Source: Acidobacteriota bacterium
GTDB lineage: Bacteria > Acidobacteriota > Blastocatellia > Pyrinomonadales > Pyrinomonadaceae
Assembly (NCBI GenBank): GCA_016703965.1
Contig: JADJBB010000025.1
Coordinates: 434,001 to 498,000 of the forward strand
Length of the DNA stretch: 64,000 nt
Reading direction: 5' to 3'
Part shown: piece by piece, positions 48,260-57,731 of the stretch
Position numbering within the stretch: position 1 is the stretch's first letter
Layout: each line of letters begins with the position of its first letter
The notes under the pieces: generated by a model
The model's database searches: none
What the model saw: the letters and a program-made list of their open reading frames with translations, nothing else
What the model was told of the DNA's origin: nothing
Made by a program: the position numbers and the translations under genes

Positions 48260-49936
48260 ATGAAAGCACTCAACCCGAACTCAATGATCCAAGGCCGTTA
48301 TCTGGTCGTGCAGCCGATCGGAAAAGGTGGAATGGGCGAAGTTTACCTGGCTGTTGACCAGCGACTTGGAAGCGCAGTTGCACTGAAACGCACCTTTTTT
48401 AGCGAAGACAGCACGCTTGGATCTGCCTTTGAGAGAGAGGCAAGGATACTGGCACGGCTGCGTCATCCAGTACTTCCAAAGGTCATTGATCATTTTGCGG
48501 AGAACGGCGATCAGTTTTTGGTGATGGAGCATATCTCTGGCGACGACATTGCCAAACGGATGGAATCGGCGAATAAACCGTTTCCATTGAGTTGGGTGAT
48601 GTTCTGGGCCGATCAGATGCTCGATGCTCTGGCATACCTCCATTCGCACGAACCGCCGATCGTACATCGCGACATCAAGCCGCAAAATCTTAAGCTAACG
48701 GACGACAATCACATTGTCCTGTTGGATTTTGGGCTATCAAAGGATTTTGACAGCAAGGCAAGCGGATTGAATTCGGCAAGTGTCGCGGGTTATTCACCAC
48801 ATTTTGCGTCCATGGAGCAGATCCGGGGCACTGGTACTGATGCTCGAAGTGACCTTTATTCTTTGGCTGCGACGCTTTATCAGATGCTGACCAACGTCAT
48901 TCCACCGGATGCATTGACACGGGCAGATTCTATGCTCGGCGGTAAAGGGGACCCGATCAAGCCGTTGAACGAGCTGAATTCTGAGATCACGCCCGCGATC
49001 TCGGAAGTTATTCTGAAGGCGGTTGCTATTCGCCAGGATGAGAGGTTTGGCTCGGCTGTTGAGATGCAAAAAGCCTTGCGAAGGGCATTTAATAAGGATA
49101 AGGCTGATCTTGATGCAAAACCGGTAATGGTGGTATCTGGAGCGACGCCGCCTGCGGCTGAAAAAGCAGCGGTGAAACCCGATCCGGAACAGCATACGAC
49201 GATTCGCGACACGCCCGAGCCCGAGATGGAGACCCAGATCCGTCTCGATACCCCGACTCCGCTCGACGCGACGATGCAGTTGCAATTTGGGCCGGAGCCT
49301 GCCGAGGTTAAGCAGTCTGAGCTTAAGACAGCCGTATTTTCGGCCGGGGAACTGAGCGAAGACCAAGGACCTTCGGCACAGGAAGCCGCAACAAAAGTGA
49401 AGACACAACCAGTCGTAGAGCCGCCGGCATCGGCGCCGGCCGCTGTCGCTGCTTCGGCTGCTGCTGGTAGTGGAGCAGGACAGGTTTCTCGCCATGAAGT
49501 GAAATTGCCGCCGGCAAAGCAGCCGCAATCGCCGGCAGCACAGAAATCGAAGGCGGGCTTGATCGTCGGAGTTCTGGTTGCTTTGCTATTGCTAGGCGGC
49601 GGCGGAGGCGGGGCTGCATGGTTTTTGATGAAGCGTTCAAATGCCGGCGTTACGGTTACTCCTGCTCCGACACCGGCCCCGACGCCTATTTCTACGCCGG
49701 TTGTTGCGGCGGATACGAATCCGGCGAATAATTCGAATTCGGCAGCTTTTGATACCTCAAATTCAAACGCGAGCAATGGCAATTCGACGGTTTCAACCAC
49801 TTCGACGCCAGTAGGCACAAAGCCTACTCCATCGCTTTCGACTAAGGAAACGCCGGTAAAAACGACTCAGGCCCCCGCAGCTAAGGCAACGCCAAAGGCG
49901 AAGGCGAAAGACGACCGGACTACGATATTGCAGTAA
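48260..49936 (+). CDS. Membrane-bound Ser/Thr protein kinase (Hanks type)
   Basis: 558 residues. The kinase domain covers about 14-275: glycine loop GKGGMGEVYLAVD, Lys43 (ALKRTFF), catalytic HRDIKPQN at 136-143 with Asp138, and DFG at 156-158. A Thr/Pro/Glu-rich juxtamembrane linker follows, with TxxT-like sites (EQHTTIRDTPE, EMETQIRLDTP) that look like autophosphorylation or FHA-docking sites. One membrane helix (GLIVGVLVALLLLGGGGGG) at about 435-455 leads to a short Thr/Ser/Asn-rich outer tail. No PASTA repeats are present, so ligand sensing differs from PknB/Stk. It sits in an operon with the zinc-ribbon protein and a TPR protein. Confidence 0.93.
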   Translation: MKALNPNSMIQGRYLVVQPIGKGGMGEVYLAVDQRLGSAVALKRTFFSEDSTLGSAFEREARILARLRHPVLPKVIDHFAENGDQFLVMEHISGDDIAKRMESANKPFPLSWVMFWADQMLDALAYLHSHEPPIVHRDIKPQNLKLTDDNHIVLLDFGLSKDFDSKASGLNSASVAGYSPHFASMEQIRGTGTDARSDLYSLAATLYQMLTNVIPPDALTRADSMLGGKGDPIKPLNELNSEITPAISEVILKAVAIRQDERFGSAVEMQKALRRAFNKDKADLDAKPVMVVSGATPPAAEKAAVKPDPEQHTTIRDTPEPEMETQIRLDTPTPLDATMQLQFGPEPAEVKQSELKTAVFSAGELSEDQGPSAQEAATKVKTQPVVEPPASAPAAVAASAAAGSGAGQVSRHEVKLPPAKQPQSPAAQKSKAGLIVGVLVALLLLGGGGGGAAWFLMKRSNAGVTVTPAPTPAPTPISTPVVAADTNPANNSNSAAFDTSNSNASNGNSTVSTTSTPVGTKPTPSLSTKETPVKTTQAPAAKATPKAKAKDDRTTILQ

Positions 49937-49951
49937 TTATTGGGTGACGAT

Positions 49952-51337
49952 ATGAAAAGGGAGAAATATTTCAACGCGATCCTTCGATGCTTTGTTCTTT
50001 TGCTATTTGTGGCAGTACCGCTTTCTGCTCAATCAAAAAAAGATAAGGACCAGGCCAAGAAATTTCAGGACGAAGCTGACAAGGCAATTGCCGCGAAAAA
50101 TTATCGAGAGGCAGCTGATCTATATGGAAAATCCATAACTCTTGTCCCGAATAATAATTACGCCCATTACCGCAAAGGTTTTGCTCATTTCAGCCTGAAG
50201 GAAAATGATCAGGCGGTCAGCGAGTTCACTCTTGCCCTAAACCAGGGTTTCAAGGCCATCGATATCTATCGGATCAGATATTACATCTATTTTGAGCAGG
50301 GGAATTACGATGCGGCACTTTCTGACATTCAGAAAGGCCTGCAGATAGTCCCAAACGACCAGGCTTTTCTCACCGCCGTTGGCGAAATCAATTACGCGCG
50401 AAAGTCTTATCCTCAAGCATTGGAGGCATTTCAGAAAGCCTCTAAGGCAGCTCCGAACAACGGCGATCTCTATTACAATATCGCTCGGGTGAGCCTGGCC
50501 CTGAATGACTCGGCGTCGCAGGCCGAGGCGGCTGAATCTGCTTTGGCAAAAGGAACTCGATTTCCAGGTGAGGTGTTCTATCTGCTGGGCGACGCCCGTC
50601 AGAAGTTAAAGGACTCGGCAAAGGCCATCGATGCATACCAAAAAGCTCTGGGTGTTAAGCCGAATATGTATCAGGTCTATCAAAATCTGTCGGACCTTTT
50701 TAAAGCCGAGAGCAAGTTCAATGAATCGATCGACATATTGAAAAAAGGGCTTCTGCAGTTCCCGCTGGATGGCAATTTCTACACTGAATTAGGCCTCGTT
50801 TATAGCCTTGCCGGACGGTCAGCGGATGCCGTACAGGCAGCAAAATCGGCTGTGCAGATCCTGCCAAATCAGGCGGCGGGATACACGATCCTCTGCCGGG
50901 CCCATAATGAGACGAAAGAGTTTGCCCAAGCGGTCATGGCCTGCAACAGCTCGCTGAAGATAAGGCCGGAAGATGGAGAGACGTATTTTTATTTAGGTAA
51001 TGCTCTCGTTGGTACCGACAAATCAGTTGAAGCAACACGTGCATATTCAAATGCCGTTCGCGGCCTATCGGAATTGACGAAGAAGTACCCTGAACAGTCA
51101 GATAACTGGTATCTTCTTGGAAATTCTTATTTCGCGGACAAGCAGTTCGATAAAGCGATCGAGGCATATCTGAAATGTTTGGAGATAAGCCCAAAATTCC
51201 TTAAGGCGCGAGCAAATCTAGGGATCGCTTACACCAGAAAGAAAAACAAAGCAGCTGCGACAGAGCAGTATAATTTGCTTATGGCAGCGGATGCGAGTTT
51301 GGCTGCCAGAGTAAAAGCCGAGATCGACCGTATGTAG
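49952..51337 (+). CDS. Secreted TPR-repeat protein
   Basis: About 461 residues from ATG 49952 (MKREKYFNAILRCFVLL, then a signal peptide ending PLSAQ); a TTG four codons upstream is possible. About ten tetratricopeptide repeats follow (for example AKNYREAADLYGKSITLVPN, ALEAFQKASKAAPNN, DKAIEAYLKCLEISPKF), forming a protein-binding superhelix, probably in the periplasm. It starts 15 bp after the kinase stop, so it is probably the third gene of that operon and may hold a complex linked to kinase signalling. Its stop is only 1 bp from the convergent anti-sigma gene. Confidence 0.88.
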   Translation: MKREKYFNAILRCFVLLLFVAVPLSAQSKKDKDQAKKFQDEADKAIAAKNYREAADLYGKSITLVPNNNYAHYRKGFAHFSLKENDQAVSEFTLALNQGFKAIDIYRIRYYIYFEQGNYDAALSDIQKGLQIVPNDQAFLTAVGEINYARKSYPQALEAFQKASKAAPNNGDLYYNIARVSLALNDSASQAEAAESALAKGTRFPGEVFYLLGDARQKLKDSAKAIDAYQKALGVKPNMYQVYQNLSDLFKAESKFNESIDILKKGLLQFPLDGNFYTELGLVYSLAGRSADAVQAAKSAVQILPNQAAGYTILCRAHNETKEFAQAVMACNSSLKIRPEDGETYFYLGNALVGTDKSVEATRAYSNAVRGLSELTKKYPEQSDNWYLLGNSYFADKQFDKAIEAYLKCLEISPKFLKARANLGIAYTRKKNKAAATEQYNLLMAADASLAARVKAEIDRM

Positions 51338-51338
51338 T

Positions 51339-52163
51339 TTAAGATCTTCGCCTTGATGGCTTAGAACCGGTTCTGACGTCAACGCTTTGGAATTTAAGTA
51401 CAATGCGTATGTTCTCAGGCCGGTTTTCCATTACCGCGGGAACGAATGGGGTCGATGACGCATCAGATCCAAGGGCTTTTTCGAGGTCGCCCAGCGATCG
51501 GCTGTCACGTGGAGATTCTACCACTTCACTTATCCTTGCAAGACCGCTCCCAAAAACGTCCGCAACGACCACTACCTCTTCATCCTTCATACCGCCTCGG
51601 ATCAGTGATCTCGTCAAAGCAACGAGGCCGCCTTGCGGATTTATACTTGGTGATTCGCTGGCAAATCCCATACGAGAATGAGCAAAATCGACCGGCGAAA
51701 TAAATGAAGCAGCATCTTCGTTGTATGGGTTCGAGTTGCTTGCAAGTAGGATAGATCCCTCGCGTCCGCCGTTCGCGACCTGGATCGGTTTCGGCTGCAG
51801 CATTCCCGAAAACATCATTGTCAGAAATGTCACGCCGATCAGAAGGGACGCAAAAACGCCAACGCTGTAGGGCATGACACGCATCTGCAGCCATTCACGC
51901 AGATCCGAAGATAGGGGCAGCGTATTTTCTCTTGCATTGTTCAACTCTGAGCGAACAGCAACCCGGAGGTTCGCTTTAAAGCTAGCTGTGATCTCTGCCC
52001 GGCGAATGCGGGCGAGATCGGACCGTATCTCCAGGTATTCTGCATTCCTAAGACGGCACAGAGGACAGATATCAAGGTGGCCCTTTACAAAGGCCGCTTC
52101 GCCTTCGTTTAGAGATCCGTCCGTGTATCGAGATAAATTAATTTGTATATCTGAGCATTTCAT
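51339..52163 (-). CDS. Anti-sigma factor with zinc-finger domain
   Basis: About 274 residues from ATG 52163, preceded by GGAAGG and GGAG motifs. The N-terminal anti-sigma domain reads MKCSDIQINLSRYTDGSL with the zinc-binding H-x3-C-x2-C (HLDICPLC) that grips ECF sigma factors. One membrane helix at about 110-135 (YSVGVFASLLIGVTFLTMMF) follows, and the remainder is a periplasmic domain of unknown fold. It lies downstream of the ECF sigma gene on the same strand with a 274-bp gap, longer than usual for such pairs, in which I see no gene. Confidence 0.82.
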   Translation of the reverse strand: MKCSDIQINLSRYTDGSLNEGEAAFVKGHLDICPLCRLRNAEYLEIRSDLARIRRAEITASFKANLRVAVRSELNNARENTLPLSSDLREWLQMRVMPYSVGVFASLLIGVTFLTMMFSGMLQPKPIQVANGGREGSILLASNSNPYNEDAASFISPVDFAHSRMGFASESPSINPQGGLVALTRSLIRGGMKDEEVVVVADVFGSGLARISEVVESPRDSRSLGDLEKALGSDASSTPFVPAVMENRPENIRIVLKFQSVDVRTGSKPSRRRS

Positions 52164-52437
52164 TGCTGCATTGCTCCGACCTTCCTGAGTGAATGGCTGA
52201 CTGACCCCGGCTGTCACTCCGCACGGAGCAACAACGCTTCAGTTGGCGACGGATTTCGTGTTTCTGCGTAAAAAGGCATACCTTGTTTCGAGTGTTGCTG
52301 GTCGATTCAAATACCACCGTTCTTACACATTTCACGGACCCGATCCCCAAATTCTGCTCTCTGACCTATCGTTTGGCACCGATTTTGTTAGTCTTCAAAA
52401 AAATGAGACCGGGGCGAGTCAGCCATTCATTCAGTTT

Positions 52438-53091
52438 TCAAAAATCTTTCAGTCTTCGCCGCAATTCCTCACGGCCGCGTGAAATACGTGATTTCACTGT
52501 TCCCAAACCGATCCCTAATGCGGTCGCGGTTTCTTCATAACTAAATCCTTCGATGTCGCAAAGCACGACAGCTTCTCGAAAGATCTCAGGGATGTCCATC
52601 AACGCTGACTTGATCGCATATTCGCGTTCACGAGTGAGTGCTGCATCTTCCGGGTTAGCTGAGCGATCCGCTATCGTGTCCGAGAGCGTCGTGTCGGAAT
52701 CGCCGATCGATGCATCCAGCGAGATCGTTACGTCCCGCCTTCGGCGTTTCCACCATCGGAATCGATTTCGCGATTCATTTATCGCGATGCGCGTGAGCCA
52801 GGTCTTAAGTTCTGATTCACCGCGAAAGCTGCCGATCGAGCGAAGGGCCCGCATAAAGGTGTCTTGCGTCAGATCGCTGGCCTCCTCTGCGTTCTCCGTG
52901 ATCCGACAGAGAAGGGCATAAATATCGCCCGAGTATTTATCGATCAGCGTGTCAAAAGCCGCGGCGTCTCCAGACTTCAATTTGTCAATGAATACGGGCT
53001 CGTCCGATTGCCGGACGCTGAGCGGCTGAGGCGACAGTACGGCCTTTCCAATTTCTTCGCCGTCAAATGTGATTGACTTACTGAAGATCAT
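52438..53091 (-). CDS. ECF-family RNA polymerase sigma factor (RpoE-like)
   Basis: About 217 residues from ATG 53091 (MIFSKSITFDGEEIGK), preceded by AAGGCAGG; the frame is open further upstream but those residues do not look coding. Region 2 (FDTLIDKYSGDIYALL, DLTQDTFMRALRSI, TWLTRIAINESRN) binds core polymerase and the -10 box. Region 4 (IPEIFREAVVLCDIEGFSYE then GIGLGTVKSRISRGREELRR) has the helix-turn-helix for the -35 box. Regions 1 and 3 are absent, as expected for ECF type. It is paired with the downstream zinc-finger anti-sigma factor; the regulon is unknown. Confidence 0.93.
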   Translation of the reverse strand: MIFSKSITFDGEEIGKAVLSPQPLSVRQSDEPVFIDKLKSGDAAAFDTLIDKYSGDIYALLCRITENAEEASDLTQDTFMRALRSIGSFRGESELKTWLTRIAINESRNRFRWWKRRRRDVTISLDASIGDSDTTLSDTIADRSANPEDAALTREREYAIKSALMDIPEIFREAVVLCDIEGFSYEETATALGIGLGTVKSRISRGREELRRRLKDF

Positions 53092-53358
53092 CGCCTGCCT
53101 TATTGCTTTCCCATTATTCGAAAAGCACTCAAATTGCCCCGTCCGCTTCTTGCGGACTGTAACGTTAGACACCACCCGACGGATTTTGTTCCCGGGATTT
53201 TCTAAAATATTTGATGTCAAAAATAAGCCGCGTTTATCATCTTTCCTTTAGTTATTTGCTCTTACCGCGAATTTACGCTAAATTAACTCTTTTGGAAAAA
53301 GTCCGCTTCCGGCAATTATATAACGAGCAAACAGTGAGATTTTGCAGTTTTTTTAACA

Positions 53359-54207
53359 ATGGCACGAAAAAAGAGACGTTTTGAACAACTTCAGGCAGCC
53401 GCGTCCGCACCGCAGGACAACCGCATCTACACAAACCCGGTACAAAAGCAGGTTAGTGAAAAGCTCGACGAGGTCGGAAAAAGATTCGAGGGCAAAGGAC
53501 GTACGGTTCTTTATGGCATAGCTGCTCTGGTAGTTCTCGCTATCCTGGTCATGCTGTTCCTCAATTGGAACCGCCGTGCGAGCAGCGCGGGCCAGACGGC
53601 ACTTGGAAAGGCTATCGAGATCTCGCAAGCCCGCATTTCTGACACCGGAACGCCTGCCGGATCGACGGCGAAGACCTATAAAACTGAAAAAGAGCGTGGT
53701 GAAGCTGCCATTGCTGAGTTCCAGTCGGTCGCTGACAAGTTTGGCGGTGATATCGCAGAAAAGGCGAAGTACTTCATCGCGGTCAACAAGCTCGATGTAG
53801 ATCGTCCGGCGGCGATCCAGGAGATCGAAGCGCTTGCCACAAAGGGCGGTGACGTGGGCAAGATGGCGAAATTCGCCCTTGCTCAGACGCGCGTCAACGA
53901 TAACAAACTTGACGAAGCACTTACCCTGTTCCAAGAACTTGTAAAAATGGATGATCCAATAGTTTCAAAGGACACACTGAATTTCGAGATCGCCAAGATA
54001 TACGAAAAGCAGGGTAAGAAGACGGAAGCTGTCGATATCTATTTCAATATTGCTAAGACAGCCGCTGAGGCAAAGGATATGGATGGCAAGGCCATCACGC
54101 CGACTCAGACCGCGACCGATGCAAAAGAGAAATTGACCCAGCTCGATCCTGAGCGTGCAAAGCAGATCCCGGAACCGACGCCTGAATCGCCGTTTGGCGG
54201 CAAATAG
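53359..54207 (+). CDS. Membrane-anchored TPR-type protein (YfgM-like)
   Basis: 282 residues. A basic cytoplasmic N-terminus (MARKKRRFEQLQAAASAPQD) precedes one membrane helix at about 50-70 (VLYGIAALVVLAILVMLFL). The rest is an alanine/lysine-rich helical region with TPR-like hairpins (GEAAIAEFQSVADKFGGDIA, DEALTLFQELVKMDD, NFEIAKIYEKQGKKTEAVDI). The shape is like YfgM and related tetratricopeptide proteins that assist secretion-linked chaperones, but identity to YfgM is not certain. It precedes a second TPR-containing membrane protein on the same strand. Confidence 0.78.
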   Translation: MARKKRRFEQLQAAASAPQDNRIYTNPVQKQVSEKLDEVGKRFEGKGRTVLYGIAALVVLAILVMLFLNWNRRASSAGQTALGKAIEISQARISDTGTPAGSTAKTYKTEKERGEAAIAEFQSVADKFGGDIAEKAKYFIAVNKLDVDRPAAIQEIEALATKGGDVGKMAKFALAQTRVNDNKLDEALTLFQELVKMDDPIVSKDTLNFEIAKIYEKQGKKTEAVDIYFNIAKTAAEAKDMDGKAITPTQTATDAKEKLTQLDPERAKQIPEPTPESPFGGK

Positions 54208-54274
54208 GTTTTTCGGGAAACCCGGTCGAATCGTTCTTTTTCTTTCGGTAATTACTAAAGGAACGGCACTATAC

Positions 54275-55687
54275 TTGAACGACATCCGTCAGTCTGAAAT
54301 TTTCGAGGCGATCGAGTCCGAGAGCGACGCCTCGCCTCAGCACAAAGAGCCGATCTCCATCCGCGTGTCGCCTCATGGCTATTTCGCCGGACTCTTCCTT
54401 GGCTCTTTTTTTTCCGCACTCCTTTTTTATATCCAGATCGACGCTGCGGCGATATTGCTTTTCGCCGTCTCGTGGATAGCCATTCCGTTTTTTGCTCTAA
54501 ATGACAAGATCTCGTTCGACGGAAAGCGTCTTTTCCGCACCGGTGTTATACCTCGCACCTGGTCCTGGATAAACGGCTCGAAGCGGCGTCTTAAGCTGTC
54601 GGACATCGAACAGGTTGAAACAGAGGCGATCCGTGCTCTTAAACGCGGCGGCAATATCTACTACCGTTACCGAACCGTCATGCGGGGCAAGGGATTGAGC
54701 GTTGCGATCGCTTCTGGCGGCGAGGATTACCGTCGAATGATCAAAGCTATTCTGCCTCGTTTGTCTGAGAATGTTCTGGATAATCGTTCGATAGAATTGC
54801 GCGATCATCTGGCGGATCCCAAAGAGGCGTTGATGCGGGCTGAGTTTTCGCGAATTCCTTCGGTTGACGTGCTTGAGAGCTCAATGCGAACCTCAAAACG
54901 GAAACTGCCGGTATTGCTGAAAACCGTCGAGATCAGCGAGGATGAGGTCGACGAGCTTCGGAGCCTGGCGAACGAGCTGCGGCTCTCAGGTTATCTTATT
55001 CAGGCTCTGGAGGCTTTTCGCCGGGCTCTGATCCTGCGGCCATCAGATGCAAAGCTCTTATTTGATTTTGCACGCTGCCTTCACTCGTTTGCGGGTGTTG
55101 AACGAAATAAAGGCCTTGAACGTAGGGCTCTGGCAGCTCTTCGTTTGTCAGAACGGCGTGCTTCGGAAGATCCTGACTTGCTTGTTCGCCTCGGTGAATG
55201 GTATTTCCAGATCGGGGAATGGCGGCGGGCCGGGAACGTATTTAATAACGCTCTGGAGCGTGTCGGCGAGAACTTTCGCACGGCTCGCGGGCTAGCAGAG
55301 ATCGCACTTCGCGAAGGTAAGATCGCCCACGTCATCCACCATTTCTCGAATGCGACTCGCCTTGCAGAAACGCCGAGCCTTCGCCGCTGGTCGCGGAGCG
55401 AAGCGGAGTATTTCTCAAACCTGAATTCCGATGACGAATACATGGAACTCGAGGTCAGTCGCGTCAACATGCTGGAAACGGTGGAACGGTCAAAAAAGAC
55501 GGCACTTCGGATCGTATTTTTCGCATTTCCCCTTATCGTCATTGGGGGAATCTTCGAAGATCATCTGGTTGCAAATATTGGATGGGCCATCTCGACGGTC
55601 TCGATACTCATCTGGATCGGACTCGGAATAAGCACCAGATTGCTGAGCCAGCGAATTCCATACGAATTGGTCGAGACCGAAGATTAG
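54275..55687 (+). CDS. Membrane protein with central TPR-like region, unknown function
   Basis: About 470 residues. Two membrane helices near the N-terminus (YFAGLFLGSFFSALLFYIQI, AAAILLFAVSWIAIPFFAL) precede a PH-like stretch with ISFDGKRLFRTG. TPR-like repeats follow at about 230-385 (LIQALEAFRRALILRPSDA, WRRAGNVFNNALERVGEN), then two C-terminal helices. The best start is TTG 54275 after AAAGGAA; an ATG at 54155 would overlap the preceding gene by over 50 bp and gives an arginine-rich, unlikely start. I do not recognise the family. It ends just before copy B of the dispersed element. Confidence 0.75.
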   Translation: MNDIRQSEIFEAIESESDASPQHKEPISIRVSPHGYFAGLFLGSFFSALLFYIQIDAAAILLFAVSWIAIPFFALNDKISFDGKRLFRTGVIPRTWSWINGSKRRLKLSDIEQVETEAIRALKRGGNIYYRYRTVMRGKGLSVAIASGGEDYRRMIKAILPRLSENVLDNRSIELRDHLADPKEALMRAEFSRIPSVDVLESSMRTSKRKLPVLLKTVEISEDEVDELRSLANELRLSGYLIQALEAFRRALILRPSDAKLLFDFARCLHSFAGVERNKGLERRALAALRLSERRASEDPDLLVRLGEWYFQIGEWRRAGNVFNNALERVGENFRTARGLAEIALREGKIAHVIHHFSNATRLAETPSLRRWSRSEAEYFSNLNSDDEYMELEVSRVNMLETVERSKKTALRIVFFAFPLIVIGGIFEDHLVANIGWAISTVSILIWIGLGISTRLLSQRIPYELVETED

Positions 55688-55711
55688 GAACCGAACCGAC
55701 CGTTATATCGA

Positions 55712-55985
55712 TCTTGAGGCTGTCTGAAAAGGTAGCCTCAATTAGTTTTTTTGGGGTGGAAAAAAAAGTGAAATATTTTGTGCCGGTCAAAATGGCGCCT
55801 GAAAAGTGTGAATCGATTCACACTTTACATAAAAAGCCCTGTTTACGCCATTATCAAACGAAAAAAGGCCAGTTAGGTCAAAGGGATCAGCCGGTTTGTC
55901 CGGCATCAATGCCTTGATTGGTAGAGGTATTCGGGAGATTGGTCAAAGGTCTTTCCAGCCCAAAACTACTCTACCAAGTGTCGTT
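55712..55985. repeat. Dispersed ~270-bp element, copy B (possible ncRNA or MITE)
   Basis: Second copy of the element at 17154-17420, colinear from end to end. It begins with hairpin TGAGGCT/AGCCTCA (55715-55740) and a T7 run, which also works as terminator for the gene before. Then come the GGGGTGGAAAAAAAA tract, the palindrome core GTGTGAATCGATTCACAC (perfect over 24 bp at 55803-55826), ATAAAAAGCCCTGTTTACG, CGAAAAAAGGC, spaced GATTGGT motifs and the closing pair TTGGTAGAG/CTCTACCAA. It lies four bases from the stop of the convergent hypothetical gene. Copies A and B differ at many scattered positions but not in the palindrome core. Confidence 0.78.
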
Positions 55986-55988
55986 GCA

Positions 55989-57665
55989 TCATTGCTTGGG
56001 GGGAGATTGGACTTTAGGTCCTGCTTTTGACCCCGGTTTTGTATTTTTTGCGCAATTTGAGGCGACAGCTATCACCGCCAAGGTACGCAGGTAGCGATCC
56101 TCGAGAGTTCGGGCACTGGTGAGTGACATTTCGAAATCTTTCTTGCTTAGGTCAACAAAAGTCTTTTCGAGGTCATAGCCGGGCGTGCCGAATGAGGCGA
56201 AGAAGCTGAAATCCTTGCCGGTGATCTCTCGCCTGACCATTGTCGAAAAAATATCCGGATCTTTCAGATTATTGGTTACGCGGATCGCTTCAGAGAGTTC
56301 GTCGATGGCGACCGAATGGCTTACCTTTTCGTACATATTTGCCAAACCTAATAGTACCTGGGCCTTAGAAACCGAGTTTTCGGCACTTCGCGTTATCTTG
56401 GAAAGCCGATTGAGTGTCTCGAAGAGGCTGGAAAGATCCCCCTCATTCTTGGATTGGAGTTCAGCCATTTCGAACATTAGTACGGCTCGATGCTCCGCTT
56501 CGGGAACTTTCGCAGTAAATTTATCGGCATCCTCCCAACGTTTCTCCTTGATCGCTAGTTTGGCCCTCAGGAACCAGAAGTAGTTCGTCAAGCCCATCCT
56601 CGCCTTTTCATCTTTTACTTTCTCGATCCAGGAAGTAACCTGTGCAAATTGCTCCTCACTCTTAGCGGCTCTAACTAGATTTAGCACCATGTAATCTGTC
56701 AATTTACCAGTGCCATCCGACTTTTCCATGTCCGCGATCCTTTCATCGAAAGAAAATCCTTCGCCGCTAAAGGTTTTGTCTTTCTCTTCAAGCTGTTTAT
56801 TCATCTCCGCACTAAGTAGCGCCGCCGCCTGCGATTTAGCTATCGCGAGCCTTTCCAGCATATCGGGCAGTTGCTGTACGACCAGAGGTTCCATTTCTCT
56901 TAAAGCTGAAACCATATAGATCGGTTCAGCCGGATAACCTTTTTCAGGAGCTTGATTCATCTCCTCAGCACTTGCGGCGTATCGGGCGATGCGGGAGAAG
57001 AAGACGTCGAGGAATTGCCGCTGTAACGTCGAATTGGGCCGACTGGCTGGAGGCCCCATGCTTATCGAGTATTTATCAATACCAAAAATTCGTTCGTTCG
57101 CGAAGGGATAAGCCGAGAGCATTAACAGCCGACGAGGCGATTCATTGCGGTAGTTGTTCAGTGTTTCCTGATACAAAGACTCCGTGAAAGCCTGTTGGGT
57201 TAAGGGAATACCAAAAAAGACAAAGAACCAGTGGTTGAAAAGAGGATATTTCATCACTCGGCGAAAAAGAAATCGGCTCAGTTCCGGGTTGGTCTCGACA
57301 CTTTCTCGCGCGAGAGCTAATAGGTCAGAAAGTTCGCGGGTCTGATCAAAGTCCTTTCGGTCGGCAGCAGACTTGTCAAAATCTGTAAGCATCTGCTCGG
57401 ACAATTTTTTTGACCAAACGGAATCTTTTTTTGCGATCGCCCGGACCACTTCCATCCGCTGATCGGGAAGGCTCGTTGTCAACTTGCTGCCGCTTGCCTG
57501 CTTTGATTCAAAACCAAGTTCCTTAAAGCGATCGTCCGCCATCTTCCACGCCTCGGAGAAATAAGTGCGGGCGGTTGGTTCATCGAACTTCCAAAGGAAA
57601 TCGGCGGACCGCAGCAGAATTTTGATCCGTTTCACCGGCTCAGTAACAGACTTTCCTTCAAGCAC
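55989..57665 (-). CDS. Unknown helical protein, probably missing its 5' end
   Basis: 558 residues from GTG 57665. Mostly alpha-helical with solenoid-like character (WKFDEPTARTYFSEAWKMAD, RRVMKYPLFNHWFFVFFG, AVLMFEMAELQSKNEGDLSS), rich in lysine and glutamate; no family recognised. It has no signal peptide, although the style suggests a secreted or periplasmic protein. In-frame coding-like sequence continues upstream of the GTG (VCNAEFAQQLVQQQV) as far as a TGA at about 57713, without any ATG. So the original start and signal peptide seem to have been lost, possibly when the divergent VIT-VWA gene came to lie here. Expression of the remaining frame is uncertain. Confidence 0.68.
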   Translation of the reverse strand: MLEGKSVTEPVKRIKILLRSADFLWKFDEPTARTYFSEAWKMADDRFKELGFESKQASGSKLTTSLPDQRMEVVRAIAKKDSVWSKKLSEQMLTDFDKSAADRKDFDQTRELSDLLALARESVETNPELSRFLFRRVMKYPLFNHWFFVFFGIPLTQQAFTESLYQETLNNYRNESPRRLLMLSAYPFANERIFGIDKYSISMGPPASRPNSTLQRQFLDVFFSRIARYAASAEEMNQAPEKGYPAEPIYMVSALREMEPLVVQQLPDMLERLAIAKSQAAALLSAEMNKQLEEKDKTFSGEGFSFDERIADMEKSDGTGKLTDYMVLNLVRAAKSEEQFAQVTSWIEKVKDEKARMGLTNYFWFLRAKLAIKEKRWEDADKFTAKVPEAEHRAVLMFEMAELQSKNEGDLSSLFETLNRLSKITRSAENSVSKAQVLLGLANMYEKVSHSVAIDELSEAIRVTNNLKDPDIFSTMVRREITGKDFSFFASFGTPGYDLEKTFVDLSKKDFEMSLTSARTLEDRYLRTLAVIAVASNCAKNTKPGSKAGPKVQSPPKQ

Positions 57666-57731
57666 CTGCTGCTGAACCAGTTGCTGGGCAAATTCGGCAT
57701 TGCAGACAGGGCTTTGAGTGCCGGGTTCGTT

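Noticed and set aside
48880..49818. Minus-strand 312-codon open frame opposite the kinase gene
   Set aside because: Antisense to the kinase linker and tail. Its Ser/Gly/Ala-rich content follows from the Pro/Thr/Ala-rich sense codons.
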